Assembly (NCBI GenBank): GCA_017562135.1
Contig: QEYB01000290.1
Location: 930,001-994,000, forward strand
Source: Dipylidium caninum
Taxonomy: Eukaryota; Platyhelminthes; Cestoda; Cyclophyllidea; Dipylidiidae
Reading direction: 5' to 3'
DNA: 64,000 nucleotides
The position numbers and the translations under genes were made by a program. Positions 49,766 to 63,284 of this stretch are shown here, in pieces. Numbering within the stretch: the stretch's first letter is position 1; every line of letters starts with the position of its first letter. The notes beneath the pieces are model-generated. The model was not told where the DNA came from and searched no databases. It worked only from the letters and a program-made list of their open reading frames with translations.

Positions 49766-52700
49766 ACATTATGGGCAAATCGGTAGATATCACCTGTCAG
49801 TGGGTCGATGACGTCAATCCCGGCACAGAGCAATGCCCCCAACTCCGGTTCTGCGATGGGACCAATGTTGCAGTGGGTGATGGAGCCCAGGTAAACGGCC
49901 TCAAGAAGACCCTCCAAAGTCTGGAGAGAAGCTCAAATGAGTCAACATATTACAAATGAAAGCGAAGCCTCAAATGTCACCTATTCAAGTGGATGGGACG
50001 TCTGATACAGACCGCTTGCCGCAATTAAATAAATAAGGCCATTGTTTCAAAACCGGGCGTTCATTTAATTATGCATCCCAATTTTTTAACCTATCACCTT
50101 TCGTACTCGACTGACACTTCAAGGAGGATCTGTCACGATATTTCGTCACTAAACCCACCCACTTGAAGTATCACTTCCGGATGTGCAACGTGAAGGAAAT
50201 TACTCGTAAAATTCATACAACTTTCCAGTCTTTCGTCATATAAACTCGTTATTTTAACCTCCTAAATCAAAATCTGCTCCTGATTAGACTCCATCGCAAA
50301 TGAGTAGGCTGGATAAAGTGACTTAAGGAGATTTACTACATCAAACTATACAAAAACTATGCAAATAGGTGCATAAAAATGCCACGACTATGGATGGAGG
50401 CAAGATTTAATTAATTTTGAACAGATGTTCATATTAGCATTGCCTTTGAACACGTCAACAAGCGCCTAACGAATTTCCTTCGCACATTTTTCAAGGACAC
50501 GATGACGGCTAATGGAGGTGGCGCCAAAAGACTATATTTGAAGTGAAAAGTTGTCAACGCGAAAAGAAAGGAAATAAAACTTCTGAGAAATGCCTAAACT
50601 TTTTGAGTAAAAAATTGCACATGCCATTACGGATGCATGAGCATAGGTCGAGAATTATCTTATGGCCTTGATTATTGCATCCACTTATTACGATAAGTTC
50701 CACCTTATTCTTTAAAATAGCTTTAAAAGGATGTTATCGTACCTCCACATTACCATCTGGCTGCTCGGTGTCCGGTGCTGTGAGGATAACCAGCCTTCGG
50801 CCACTGTCACCATAACGACCGAAGAGGGTGACTTTTGGACCACGAAAAATTTGTCGCATGTCTTCCGATATGGTTTCAGTGTAGAATTTGAGGCGATAAA
50901 TGACTGGACCGACGCTGGGGTCAAGGCCATCGGGACTTAATACCTCCACCGGTAGAAAGTCTCTAATTGGTTCCTCTGATCTTACTTGCTCCCTACTCAA
51001 TTGGCAATGGTTATACATTCGTATAAAAGGTCGATTGGTGAAATTGAAGATGATTTGTTCATGCGTGACCATATTTTCAAAAATGGCCTTAAGGTAACGA
51101 ACATGTTACTGATTAGTTTTAAGTAGCAATTGTTATTACCATAACCAGGCCCCAATAGGGTAGTTCAGGCCCGTACACGGGATTAACCTCGAAGCGAATT
51201 TTGAAAATTGCACCAATGCCTGCCAGACTAACCTGTTTAATGAGAAAGACATGTACAAAAGTACAGCATGAATGAGAGTGGACAATTAAAAAAGTAGGAT
51301 ATAATGTTTACTTTAAAGTCGTCAATATTTCCGGCTCTAAACAGACACCTTTCACAATCTGACGTTCCGAGGATTATCGGTCCTGAGTTACCACATATAC
51401 CGTAGACTACTAGAACAATTAGAGCGTTGTAGGCAGATTCTGAGGTGTGCAACTGGATTTTCCAATCAGCATCTATAAGAAATTCAACGCGTAATTATCA
51501 AATACACCAATTCTTTCATATTACGCCTAAGGAAGTGTAGTAAAAAAATAACAATAATCTTGAAGGGTTTTATTCTCCCTTCATTTTAGACTAAGTTAAC
51601 TAAATTTCAGCACCGTTAAGTGATTATTGCAATTTTCCATCAAGCGGCAGAATACTACGCCAAAATGTTGGTTAAATGAAGTGTATTGAGTTCCACTTCC
51701 CAATCACTTCTACGTCTGACTTCCTCTCAAGGGATGGAAGTTAGAAATTTCAAAATACAAGAGATTTTGTACCGCAAAAATTCAAAGTAATCGCTTTAGT
51801 GGAGGACTGAGGCAAAGAGGGTGCTTTCAACCAATGAGGCTACTTCAAAGAGAATAGAGGAGGATGTAACATCTTGGTCTACTCGGTCCACTTCACTGTC
51901 GTCTCGAATTAGTCTGCCCTTCACAAAAGTGACCGATTTTGAGCATGCTGTCGAGTAATTTTTCCTCTCATTCCTCAACTTCGAGGGGGTGTTGAAAAGG
52001 GGTGAGATGTTCTCTTGAATTGTACATGGGAAAGTATTGTAGACTATGGTGACTCCTAAAGTTTGTCCTATTTTATTACCCAGTAAGACCAATTACATCG
52101 TCTCCAAAGTGTCTAAGTCTTCAGAGAATTAGTCGACTTTAAGGGAATTCAAAATTTAATGTGAGCGAGGACCAAAGGGACGCGGTTTAGGCGATCTGAC
52201 CTGACACCCTCAACCAACTGCCAAGCACGCACAAACGTGAATGATGAAGGGAAATGATAGTAAGGCAGGGTGATTCATAGTGAAAGATAAGCATAAGTCA
52301 AGGAAGATGAAAGCCAGTGGTTATCGTTGCTTTTTCCTACTAACGTAATGAGTTGAAAACGCAGACTCTATCGCTCTTAAAGTTACTTTGAGGCACAAAA
52401 AATGTGGAGGATATCATCTGCCACGCCTAATTTAAAATGTACGCCTCACTCTTTCGTCTAAACATTCCAAACTATTAGCGCATACTTTAAACACGACACT
52501 TAATCATCAGATTATGGCGTTGCCGCGGACATTAGTGGCAACGCTCTGGGCCATAAATATGCCGCGTTAAACCAAAATTCTAAATGTGTCTTCAGTCGGC
52601 ACTCCAAAGTGGCAGAATGCGGCTGGTGCTGGGGCTTGACGGGGTAATTGGAGCTGGAGGTGGTAGAACACTTCACCTACCCCACAAAAGAATGTGTCTC

Positions 52701-55700
52701 ACTTTCAAAATACCTGATTAATGTCTCCTCATTATTCATTAAAGCGTAAATAAGACATCTCACAAACAACTTATTCTAGGGAGTTTTTAAAATCGGCCCA
52801 TGGTTGCTAAATAAATTTCAACGATGAAAATTTGTTAATGGCACTCATTGCTAATATCTCCCCTTAATTCCAAATGTGAGCTTAACTCATTTAATGTTCA
52901 TCAAGGGGAGTTAGTTGTCCCTCGTTTTTTTAATCACCCCTTTTAAACACCGTAAAAATGACAGACGAAGATGTTATATGTTAGTTTCCAGCCCAGAGGT
53001 GGAAATCTATGAGTATAACACAAATTTTCACATGGTTTTTTCTGCATTAGGACAATTATTTTATACAAAACGTCGATGAAATGAAATGGGGGAAGCTATC
53101 GACTGAGCGTAGGTTCAAAGAAAATAAATCCCAGAAATGAGTTGTTGCTCCTATAATTGTCTTCCCCAGCACCTTAACATAAGACAAGTTCTCAAATAAT
53201 CTGTCTGCTATTAAAATGATTATAGTTTGCGGTTATTCCCTCTCAACTGTAACTCATAAAGTATTCCCCCTAATAAAACGGGTTTCCCATTTAGACATAG
53301 GAGATTAAGATTAAAGAGGAAGGTTTCGCTAATGTAAATCGAGGCTATCCGAGATTATGTGACATGTCACAAATGCTTGTTGATCCTCGAAAGCCAATAA
53401 TTGGCGAGTGTTATAAGAATGGCATATTTCCTCTAATCTCTTTCTACCTATCGTTCAAAATCCTGTTGTAATGTATAAATCTTCTTTACGCTTACCTTTA
53501 TTCAGCTTTATGCTAATGGTGTTGCTTCTCTGCAAAGAACCTTCTGTGGTGTCTCTATCTGCGTTAAAGTTAGAAAGCTGTTCACCCGATCGGGAAGAGT
53601 CGTTTGTGGCGGTAGATTTAGCGGAGGATTCAGAACTCGGATCAGCATGTGAAGATATCGACGGGCTCGTAGTTAGCGCTTGAGGAGCATTCCTATCCAT
53701 AGAACTCGGTTTCTGGCCAACTATTGAAAATTAAAGGATGAATTCACGTAAATCGCTTTTACACATAAGGGAATAGTCCTGTGTAATTTGTACGGTAAGT
53801 ATGAAGAGTGATAATTTTTGCACAACTATAATCTTTCGTTTTTCTTTGAAAAACCTGCATTTTTTCTCACTTTTAAAACATCCTTACTATAAGAGAGACA
53901 TGTAGCAAACTGACCCCATAGTTCATTTAATTTTACAGATATCGCGAGGGTCGACTTCCATTTTCATTTCGTAAGAGAACATCTAAGTAGACTTAACAAA
54001 TCGTTATTATTGACAAAGAGCATTCGGTAATCGCTTACAGACAAGGCAGAGTTTCCTGAAACCGTAACTTTTATTTGAGGGAGAAGCAGGAAGGCGAAGC
54101 AACTAACTTCCCTATTCCCGGATGTTATCGCAAACTCCGGAGGTGCACAAACAAATTCCAACACGTGTTACATCATGTTAGGGTAAGACTGGAGAAAAAA
54201 GCATTTAAGCTTGCAGAAAGTCGGCTAATGTGACCGCATGTTCTTATACTGGAGGAGAGATTGTTCCGATTACTCACCAGCGTTTCATCCGAAAATGTCT
54301 CTTTTGGCGACGGAAGTATGACTTAGTAGAATGTTAAGAATTCACACATTTTTTGGTTTGAGGCACATTTAGCTTAACTTCCGTAGTTCGGTCAAGTCCT
54401 TTTAATTTTTTTTGTCGAGGTATACCTTTTGTGCCTGGGCGGTTTCGAGATTTAATCAGATCTCTTGACCCAAACTAAAAAGGTGTTGATGAAAGCAAGC
54501 GGTAGATGTTCATCGTCCCGAAAATTATTGATACTATCTGCCTGACAGAAAAGGATTTTTTATGCTTTTGAACTCATATGACCACTCGGTACTTTTCGTG
54601 GCAGAGAGGACATAGTAGCAAAAGAGCAACGCCGCTGCGAAAGACAGGCTCACATTCGACCACGACGGGGTAGAATCTGTTGCATTTACTGTCTGGATGG
54701 TCTGAAACACTGACGACGCCGTTCTTGTTAATATGTAGACAGAGTCGAGGATTCGTGAAATTCTCCAATCGAATATAACCGCGGCATCTTTCACGCACCA
54801 CACGAAAGTAGCAACCCACCTCGCCTGTTCCCTGAAGGCGGACGAAAACAGAATAGGTGACATTTCGATAAGTCATATTTTGATATTCGCTTGCACTAAT
54901 CAAATGTTACTTCTAATTATTAGGGTGACAGTTTAAGGAGGGGAAAGGGGAGGCTGCAAAAGTATTTTAGCCCTCCGACTCGAATATGGGCATTTGGGTT
55001 AGGAAGGTCGCACTATTAACGTGTGAGTTATGCTGAGTTTGTCAATCATTGGGCAGCGGATAGGCCTATTTCGCCATTCAGGCTTACTTAATTCTGAAAT
55101 GATGGTATAGCTAAAGGCTAGCAATGATTTTGGTTAGTGTAGGAACTGTTATACAGATATTATAAATTCGGTACTCGAATCCAAGTGGCCAAGGAGAAGG
55201 TAGTTTTGTGCTTCATGAATTACGTTACCATGACATCGACATTGCCTCGATCGCCGATTTGCAAGAAGTGTCCACGATACGCGACTGATTCAAAAGCTCG
55301 AACTTGTCGATCAACGCGATGTACACACCAGTGGGCCTCGTCACTTTGAGCACCCGTTGCCAATGCGATCAAAGTACCACTCGATTGCTCAGCCGGGCAT
55401 GGAAATAACGCCTGCTCAGAGTTGGTACACAGGAGGATGATGGACAGATCTCTTAGCGAGCCCTAAGAGACAAAAACAGTTTGTCAGTTCATGCAGGGCA
55501 AAAATGTGAGAAATGAAATATTCCTCCGCCGCCATTGACTTAAATGGCTCCTGATCAGTTGAAAACTTTGGCAAAATGTTAGCGACGTAACCACAACCAG
55601 CACTAGGAGGAAGACCAGAAACCCTTGAAAGGAAGACTCAAGGGGATTAGTCAACTGGACGAAAAGCGAAACGAAAACTCCACAGCGATGAGTGAATAAG

Positions 55701-58700
55701 CGTCTTCCACATTTGAGCAATTCCATAAGGCCATGGCCACATCGCCGAACACATCCAACGAATTGACACGATATGTCAGGATCATTTGCCGCACTAATAA
55801 ATCACGTCTCCTTTCATAAACGTCTACCCTTTCTCCAGGTAGAACAGTTACAACAACACCGGAGATGCCTTCTTCCTACGCTACATCGACTATTCCCTTC
55901 GTACTTTTGTTTTCTCGAGTTCAGGGATTTGCCACGAATGGTTCAAATCACCATCTGATACTTGAGTTCTTCCAGCTGCATTTGCTGAGGCGGTAAACAC
56001 GTCAGGACATTTTTCGAGACTTTACTGTTGCAATAATTCACCATCTTCATGATGAATAGCAAATAATAATGAGCGTTAATTAACAAAAGTGTGCTATTCT
56101 TTGCTTCTTAGCCGAATTTTCTTTTGAGGTAGGTAACGAAAAGCAACTTTTTCTACCTTCCCTCAGTTTGTCTTGTCCATGGGAAGTTTCTAGACACCTA
56201 TTTACCTGGTTCGCTGGAAATCGTTCAGTAAACTAAAACCATCAAATTGCCCTTTAACTAGGCGCCTCATGTCATTTTCCCTTCTCTCTCTTTTTCCCTT
56301 TCTCTGCTCTGGCCTTATGTGGTTCAACTACACAAGGAGCTGTGTTACACTACTGAAATCCTAAATGTAGCTAACTCAGTCGAGTCCGATGGAAGAGACT
56401 CCTGTTTAACTGGCAGTTTTGTTACCTCCATTCAGCTCTCGAGTACGTCTAATTGAAATAGATTTGGATGAAAAAAATAAGTAAACAAAGGGAGAATTGA
56501 GTTTCCTGAGAATGTCAGTACGAAGGAATTGCACTGAGCTACTACTTCTACACCCTACCTTGACAAAAGGCATTAGTAAGGACTCCCGAGGCTCGGTGCA
56601 TTCCCCGGTAGATACGAATCCATCCGACGGGTCAACACGAATTGTGATATGTGATCCGAGTGCTCCCTCAGACGAACTGACTCCATCTGAATGAATCCAT
56701 TCAGTTGCGGTCGAATGATAAATCCTTCCGACTCGTCTGATTCCATGGTCATTTCTAGACTCGGTGATAAAAGCCATTAAGGATCGGAGATTACGTTTTT
56801 AGGTACAACAATAAGGATAGCACGACGTTATGAATAGTTCGGCTTTTGGGATAGGAACAGGGATGTAAATGGGAGGAGACAGTCAAGGGAGATGGGATGG
56901 TGTGCAAATTGTCTCTACTTGATGAAATGGGCAAATGTCCAAGATGTTACCTCTTACGGCCAGACTGCCATCCTCTTCTACCGTTAACCGCAGCCATGGT
57001 TTGAAGGCAAGAGTGAATTGGAAGACGGGAAGAATAACTTTTGTCTCCTCACTTGCTCCATTGGGGGTCTTGGGACTCTTCTTTGAGGTTGGCTTAATGT
57101 AGGCCCGATGATGCCGTGCCGCGACGACGTAGTCTGTGGCGCGGATGGTAAAGAGTTTATCTAAAGGCATTTTGAGTAAAAAATTAAAAGTTAGCAGATC
57201 TGCAGTATTTGTAACGCTGATTATGGGATGTAATTGGAGTTGATTGAAGTCTCTGCTAACGGCGACAATGTCATCGTTGTAGTGTAGTCGACGAAAAAAG
57301 CAGTGTTTTTAACTCAAATCATTGGCAGTCTGCCAGAACAAATAAAATTCACCAAGTTTTGGTATCTTGAAGGCAATAGGACAAGATTTCACGTCCCCCT
57401 CACATACTACTGTTAGTTATTATCAGTAGGCCGTGCACTTATTCTAGTAAACCATTTAACCGCAAAAAGATTTAAGAAGACTGCTGTCAATGGGTGGAGC
57501 AAGGAACGTGGACCAAATTCTTATCCTTGTGCAAACTACTTCGTCTGATACCGCCAAATGCCAAGTGTCAAGTGGTAGGCTAGTAAACTCACCGTTAATG
57601 GAATCGTTCTCAAGCTTTATGCCTCTAATCCGGCCACAAGTCATCAGAGTGAGTGGTTGACCAGTTGCCAGGGCATAAAAGGAAATTTCCATTCCATTCT
57701 TAAACATCCACGCCATTGACTTCCACTTGGAGCGGGAGAAGATAGGAGAAAAGCAGGAATGTCATCCGACGAATGTTTGATTAGGACATTTAACCCTACT
57801 GTGTTAACTTAATTTTGTTGACGTGTGATTTGCCGTTAGATTTAGCTTATCAACCATGTTGAGATGGATTTAGACAAGCCTAAGGAGTAAGCAGCCAATT
57901 CTACACTTCAGTCTGATTGAGGTGGTTTCTACTCTTCGTTGACGGATGAGAAAGCCATTTACCAATTTGGATATCTTAGCGGGGAATCCGAAATCCCAAT
58001 TCCCCTCAGGTCCATAAATGCAGTCAACGAGTTGTGTAAGAGGCAGGAGGTCAAGGGTATTAGGGACTGGTTCCAGACATAGCCACATGCCGACAGGAAA
58101 CAGTACTGGCGGCTGATGGACCAGAGTCGATGTGGAAGAAGGAAGAGTGTTGGCGGTGGAGACCTCTTCTTCAAGCACCTGAATCCAGTCCAAGCACAAT
58201 GCCTCAGACGTCTTCTTGGTGGGCGATTCTAGCCACACCTTGAGTGAAATTACACCACCTAGGGTAACGCACTGCACTCTGAATTCGTCCACCTAAGAGG
58301 AAAAATAGTTTGAGGTAGTTTCAGAGATCATCCTTCTTAGAAAAGGAGATTTGGTGAGCTTCTCCGTGTCTCCAACATCACCAGAGGAGAAATGCATCGA
58401 CTAAACTCAAAATTCCAACATAATTGTGTTCGGATTAATCGTAACAACTAAGTATTTGCTGGTTCGGCTAGAAGTGATGCTAACGAATTAACGATGTCCG
58501 AGGTTATACTGCGAGAGTCAGATTGTGGCCTTTAGTTTGCGGAAGTACTCGTTACTAACTGGCGGAGTACACTGGGACAGACTTCTTCCTTCAAATTCGG
58601 CTCTCCTGCCCTTCCAGGACAGACTAACCTCTTGTTGTATAGGTGTTGAATGCGGCTGGACCTTTTGCGTGCATCACTCTCCCTCGCCGTTTCCTCCTCG

Positions 58701-61700
58701 GACGAAAGTTTGCATATCACCTGGTGAATGGCGAAAAAGTTTGAGGAAGGAGACTTGCTTCTTAATTACATTGCGGCTAGGAATTTCCACGTGTTACTCG
58801 TTCCGATCGTCCGCATAATGCAACAGGCCCACATTTCTGCTGCTACGGATGATATGAGATTTTACCTGATACCCAACCAAGCACACAAACTCTCCTCCTT
58901 CCTTCCTTCCTTCCTTCCTTCCTTCCTTCCTTACCTCTCGTCTCGACGCATTTCACCAGCCAGGAGTCAGATTTTCTGGGTCTTCCTCTGAACAAGTTGG
59001 CAGGAGAGTTGAAGAATGCCTCAACCCAACGACATCTCGACTGACTACGACTGTGTGTGTCCTGAAATGCCGAGTGTGAGGCCAGCAAGCGCTGACTGCT
59101 GATGAATTAATGACTTTTGAACGACTTCCACTGGCATCCTTACATTTGTCCATCGGGAGGAATGTTTAGATTGCCTCGTTCCCTGCTCAAGTCAATCTTC
59201 CTAAAGGTGGTGTGACCACCGAGCCACCCTGACTGCCACCGGAGCAGAGAAATTCAACATGAAAGGCGGCAACTCACCTGATCGCGTTGGAAAGGTTGGA
59301 TCTCCGCGTGCTCCTTGTTCCACAGTGGTCGGGGACCGGAATCGCCGATTTTTCCCACCAACAAAATCATCACTCTGGCCAGAGTTCCCGAGTCCCACAG
59401 CTCACTTGTCTTCACTTTTATTCTATACTGTATAGCTAAATGTCACCGAAGGAGAGAACTTTAAGCCGTGCTCAGCAATTCTGTTTGGGGTGTTATGTCC
59501 TCGGCGCCTAAGATTCTCGAGTGGATCGACTTTTTTACGAACAGGTTAAACAGCGGCAAGGAAAAGTGATGTGGGGGTTTACAACATCTCGGTTGTCATC
59601 TACTTCTACCGCACTTAGTTCTGTCATTATCATTTCTTTTCATAGTTCAATGCGGCGACACCTCGTGGAGCAGCGACACGTCCAGTCGTAGTCGACTGCC
59701 ACCCAGTATCACCTTCATAATCTCACTAGCTTTCTGGAAAGGTGGCGGTGGGGCCGAGCAGGGGCGGTGGGTGAGGAGGATGTACTTAAGAGCGATCGAG
59801 TGTAAGGACAAAGTTGGGAGTGATTCGAGGGGAGATAGACGTAAAGTCCATGGTCACATCAGGACGAATCATGGGCTACATCAAAATGGGCAGCCCTAAC
59901 TTACTGCCACCCCTTTCAAATGTCCTACTTTTGCTTAAACTGCATTTTGTCAAACATGTTTGCTCCAAGATGAGGTGATAGGCGAGGCATAAAACCGACG
60001 CACTTGGCAGGGGGATGAGCTCCTCGTCGGGGTATTTAGCCTCCTCGAGAACTACTGACCCAGTTGCCACCCTCTGCGACCGTTTGGGAGCTGTCAAACG
60101 ATGACGTCGTTGAGTCTGCAGTACCAAGGCGAGAGAGGCCCTCGATGCCACCTCTCTGGTCACTTGGCCATCGCCGAGGGTTTGTGAGAGCCAGGCGTTC
60201 AAGTAGAAGGTGAGATCAGAGAAGTTCATGCCGGCAAGAGAGTGACTCGAGGCCGAGGTGGTGGCTCCGCTCCTCACTCCTCCGCATTCGGTGGACTCTC
60301 GTAGACCGGAGAGTCGAATCATGCGGATATGCGAGACCAGGAGGTCTGGATGCTTTCCCGTATTGTCATGCGATAGGCGGATTTTGACAATTTCGCCAAT
60401 GTCGCCCAAGTCCACCTAGTGAATTCAGCCATCATTCATTACCACTTTTTGGTCGTCTGTGTGTAATGTTGAAGAATCTCAACATATTTTGACACCTTTT
60501 TTATTATGACCGTTTTATTATCAATTTTTATCACTTCTGCTTTGGGATTGAAAGTTAAAGCTAATTTCAGCACAAGGTGGAGAAGGTTGTGAATGCATGA
60601 CCATTGAATCTCAAGACAGCGAGGAAATTCTGCATGTAAAACGCGGCGTTGGTGTGGACGTTCGTCCGGACATCAAGTTTAAAGGTTATTGAAGGCTGTA
60701 TGAAAAATTTTTTTTAAAGCATTCGTGATTATCCCCGTCCTTTCTCCCCCCTTCCCCCTCACCCCCTCACCCCCCCCCCCTCGTCAACTGATTTGGGGTG
60801 CCGCGGGTCGCATACTGGCACGGTTGTCATCCGTTCTAATCAAATTTCATTGGTTTAATGACAGTGGATTAAGCAGGTGGATAGATGAGAGGAATTTCTT
60901 CCTTATTCATACGTGGTACAACTCCGGCGGGTCTCGGTAGGAGCACATCCGAGTGGTTGAAGATAATTTCATGCCCTGGAAAGGATAGGAGTTGAGGAGA
61001 AACGTCGCCACACAAAGTCAATTGGCTCATAGCACTTCAAAATGCCCAGTTAATGGAGGGGAGAGAGTGTTTGCCACGTTTGAAAGTTGGCCCAAGTGAA
61101 GGCGACTACTCGGGCAGTGCGCCGATCTCCAGCGGTGAAAAACGAGCATAATGGAAAGTCTTAGGTGATGTTGACACAAATTTTTTTGTTCAAGGGACAA
61201 AAAATGACACCAAGGGTGAGTAGTTTGACAGCCTCTCTTTACATTCTTCCTGAGATGCTATTGAAATGTTGATAGCTTCTTTGTCTGACTATTTGGGAGT
61301 GAAAAGAGTTAAATCAGAAAGTGGAGGAGAAGACTCCTTTCAAGGAAGGTTAAAACACATCTTCGAGATCCCTCACTTTTCCCGCGATTAACCAGTCATA
61401 CTACATAAAGCCCAGTTTCTCATTTAACTAAAACACACACAATAGTTAATTTTAGCAAGAATAGCTCCCCACTTTTTTGTACTTTCTTCCGCCCCTTCAC
61501 GAACTTTAGAGCTACCGCCAGGTAGCTGGGTGTCATCACCCACATTCCTCTCTAAGGCTAAGTGTTTAGCACCCAGAGAATGGTTAATCTGCCACTCTCG
61601 CCCTCTCTGTCCACGATAGTCATATGAATAAATAACTAAGGTAATCTGTTGATTAGACGCTAGGGCTGAGGAGAGCTGGCAGGGGTAGTGATGGGCGGAA

Positions 61701-62720
61701 GGAGGTAAGGCACGAAGCACCCTTACCCACAAAAATTAACACACAGAAGAATAGTTAATAAGCTACCTCAAATTCATTCGTGTGACCCGGTACGAAGAGG
61801 ATTTTCTCCCCTGTATTCAAAAGGGAGGTTTCGGAGGAGGCATCACTACCGCAAACACTCCCGCTAGCGGTCAGACTGTGGCACTTAGAGAGGGGTATGG
61901 CAGAACTAGAGGCTTTGGTGCCTTGGACGGTGAGGAAGACATTGGCGGTGCACGGGGAGACGTATTCGGCGCGGGTGTAGGAGTCCCTTCTACCCATTGT
62001 CATTCGAATAAGCCAGTGATTGTCACCTGGTAGGGGAAGGAGGCAGAGAGATTACTCGGCAAGTCGGGGGAATGGAGCCCCTCCTCTTGTCACATGCACT
62101 GTCTAACATGACAACTTGTCATGGACAGACAACATACGTGATGAAGGCGTGGACACAAACATCCCTAAGACCAAATCGCTCTACCTAAGTGCTTTGTCAC
62201 TAGTCAACTGAGAGGAGAAGTCCTCGTGGTTGTCAATTATTCACCTGACAAGTGGTTAGACATAATTCGCCAAGTCATTACATGTCATTCGAACACAAAT
62301 CATAGGTAGATTAAATACAAAGACAAATAAGACTCGAATGCGATTCATGCGTGGATACTCCGTGCTCGACTTGGCCCTGGGCAACACACTGTCGGCGGAA
62401 GATATTTTGGCTTCTGATGTAGTGGAAATGCCACGCCGGCATTATCTAATCCATCAAGGTGATTGCCAGCATGCCACGGTGACGTGACTTCAGGTGATTC
62501 GTTTTCTTTTCACCTGTTTGGCATGAAAGGAGGAATGTCGAGTTCACCGTCTCAATCGCCGTCACGTTTTGGGAGTTTCCCCTTACCCTTGCCTGCACAG
62601 TGCGCAACACAACGCATTTCCTCCTGAGGTCGTACTTTACTGCCCATCTTGAAGGATGGCCAACTCTCACGATAGCCCCAAGTGGGTCCACTTCAACCAT
62701 GGACAGAAAATTTTGCTCGC
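49766..62720 (-). CDS. multi-PLAT (LOXHD1-like) protein with beta-trefoil-like segments, partial model
   Basis: Recognised minus-strand exons are 62720-62587, 62445-~62360, 62026-61767, 60415-60004, 59733-59662, 59427-59278, 59061-58935, 58292-57963, 57725-57593, 57160-56951, 56755-~56590, 55462-55229, 54831-~54574, 53720-53496, 51472-51312, 51232-51146, 51087-50743 and 49920-49766. PLAT signatures recur, for example ANVFLTVQGTKASSS joined to EFEVDLGDIGEIVKIRL, ARVMILLVGKIGDSG, PKVTLFGRYGDSGRR and LIVLVVYGICGNSG. PLAT domains bind membranes and proteins; LOXHD1 is a tandem-PLAT protein of stereocilia. The 57.7-54.6 kb exons instead read like beta-trefoils (GHFLQIGDRGNVDV, RLCLHINKNGVVSV). A Ser/Thr-rich linker is at 53.5-53.7 kb. 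Both ends, a few exon borders and several phases are unresolved. Confidence 0.82.
58897..58932. repeat. CCTT tetranucleotide repeat, nine units
   Basis: Nine perfect CCTT units, which read AAGG on the minus strand. The repeat begins inside the splice donor (GTAAGG) of the PLAT-gene exon ending at 58935. Confidence 0.92.
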
Positions 62721-63284
62721 CTCAAAATTAACTGCTAATGAAATATCTATGAGGCGGTAGAAAGGTCACGATCACGTTAAACTACTCAAAGGAAGGTGTA
62801 CTTTGTGAGCGACTTGGCAAAGTACTTGTCTAATGTGCATAAAGTTGGTTCCACTGTCTCACATATTTAGGCATTTTGAGAATAATTAAGGCCGCCGAGA
62901 AGTAATAACCTTCTAGGCTCTTAGACTGTACACTTCAGACCTCAACACCTCATTAAGGAACATCAACGTCTCCATTATCAAGTTAACTCTCCACCCTTGG
63001 CGTTCTTTTCTGCTAATTGACCGGAAGTTTTAGTATTTTTGCTTTAATGTAATCGGGAATCAGTGGCGAAACTACTCCACTGACTTTCTCTTGCACTCTA
63101 ATAATAAGTTTTCATTTGTTTCCCGCCTGCTCTGTACCATGTATGCCAAAGCGGGGAATGGGACCGTTCTCCCACTAGTTGGGGACTTGATTTAAGTGAA
63201 ATGGCGATTATTAAAAGATAAAATTAATAATTCTGGAGTATCTATGACTCTTTTGTGACTCTTACTGGAAGTATGATGTCTATA
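62721..63284. other. possible upstream part of the PLAT gene
   Basis: The first recognised PLAT exon starts in mid-domain at 62720, so the 5' part of the gene must lie here or beyond the window. No convincing exon was found. Confidence 0.4.

Noticed and set aside
51796..52092. 98-codon minus-strand frame inside the PLAT gene region.
   Set aside because: The exon at 53720-53496 joins in phase 1 directly to the exon starting at 51472, so this frame is most likely intronic. It shows no PLAT pattern.
58935..59061. Possible frameshift in a PLAT exon, since another frame reads VVVSRDVVGLRH and LTPGW.
   Set aside because: The frame that joins in phase with the previous exon (DTHSRSQ to SDSWLVKCVETR) is open through to the donor and fits the second half of PLAT acceptably, so no lesion is needed.
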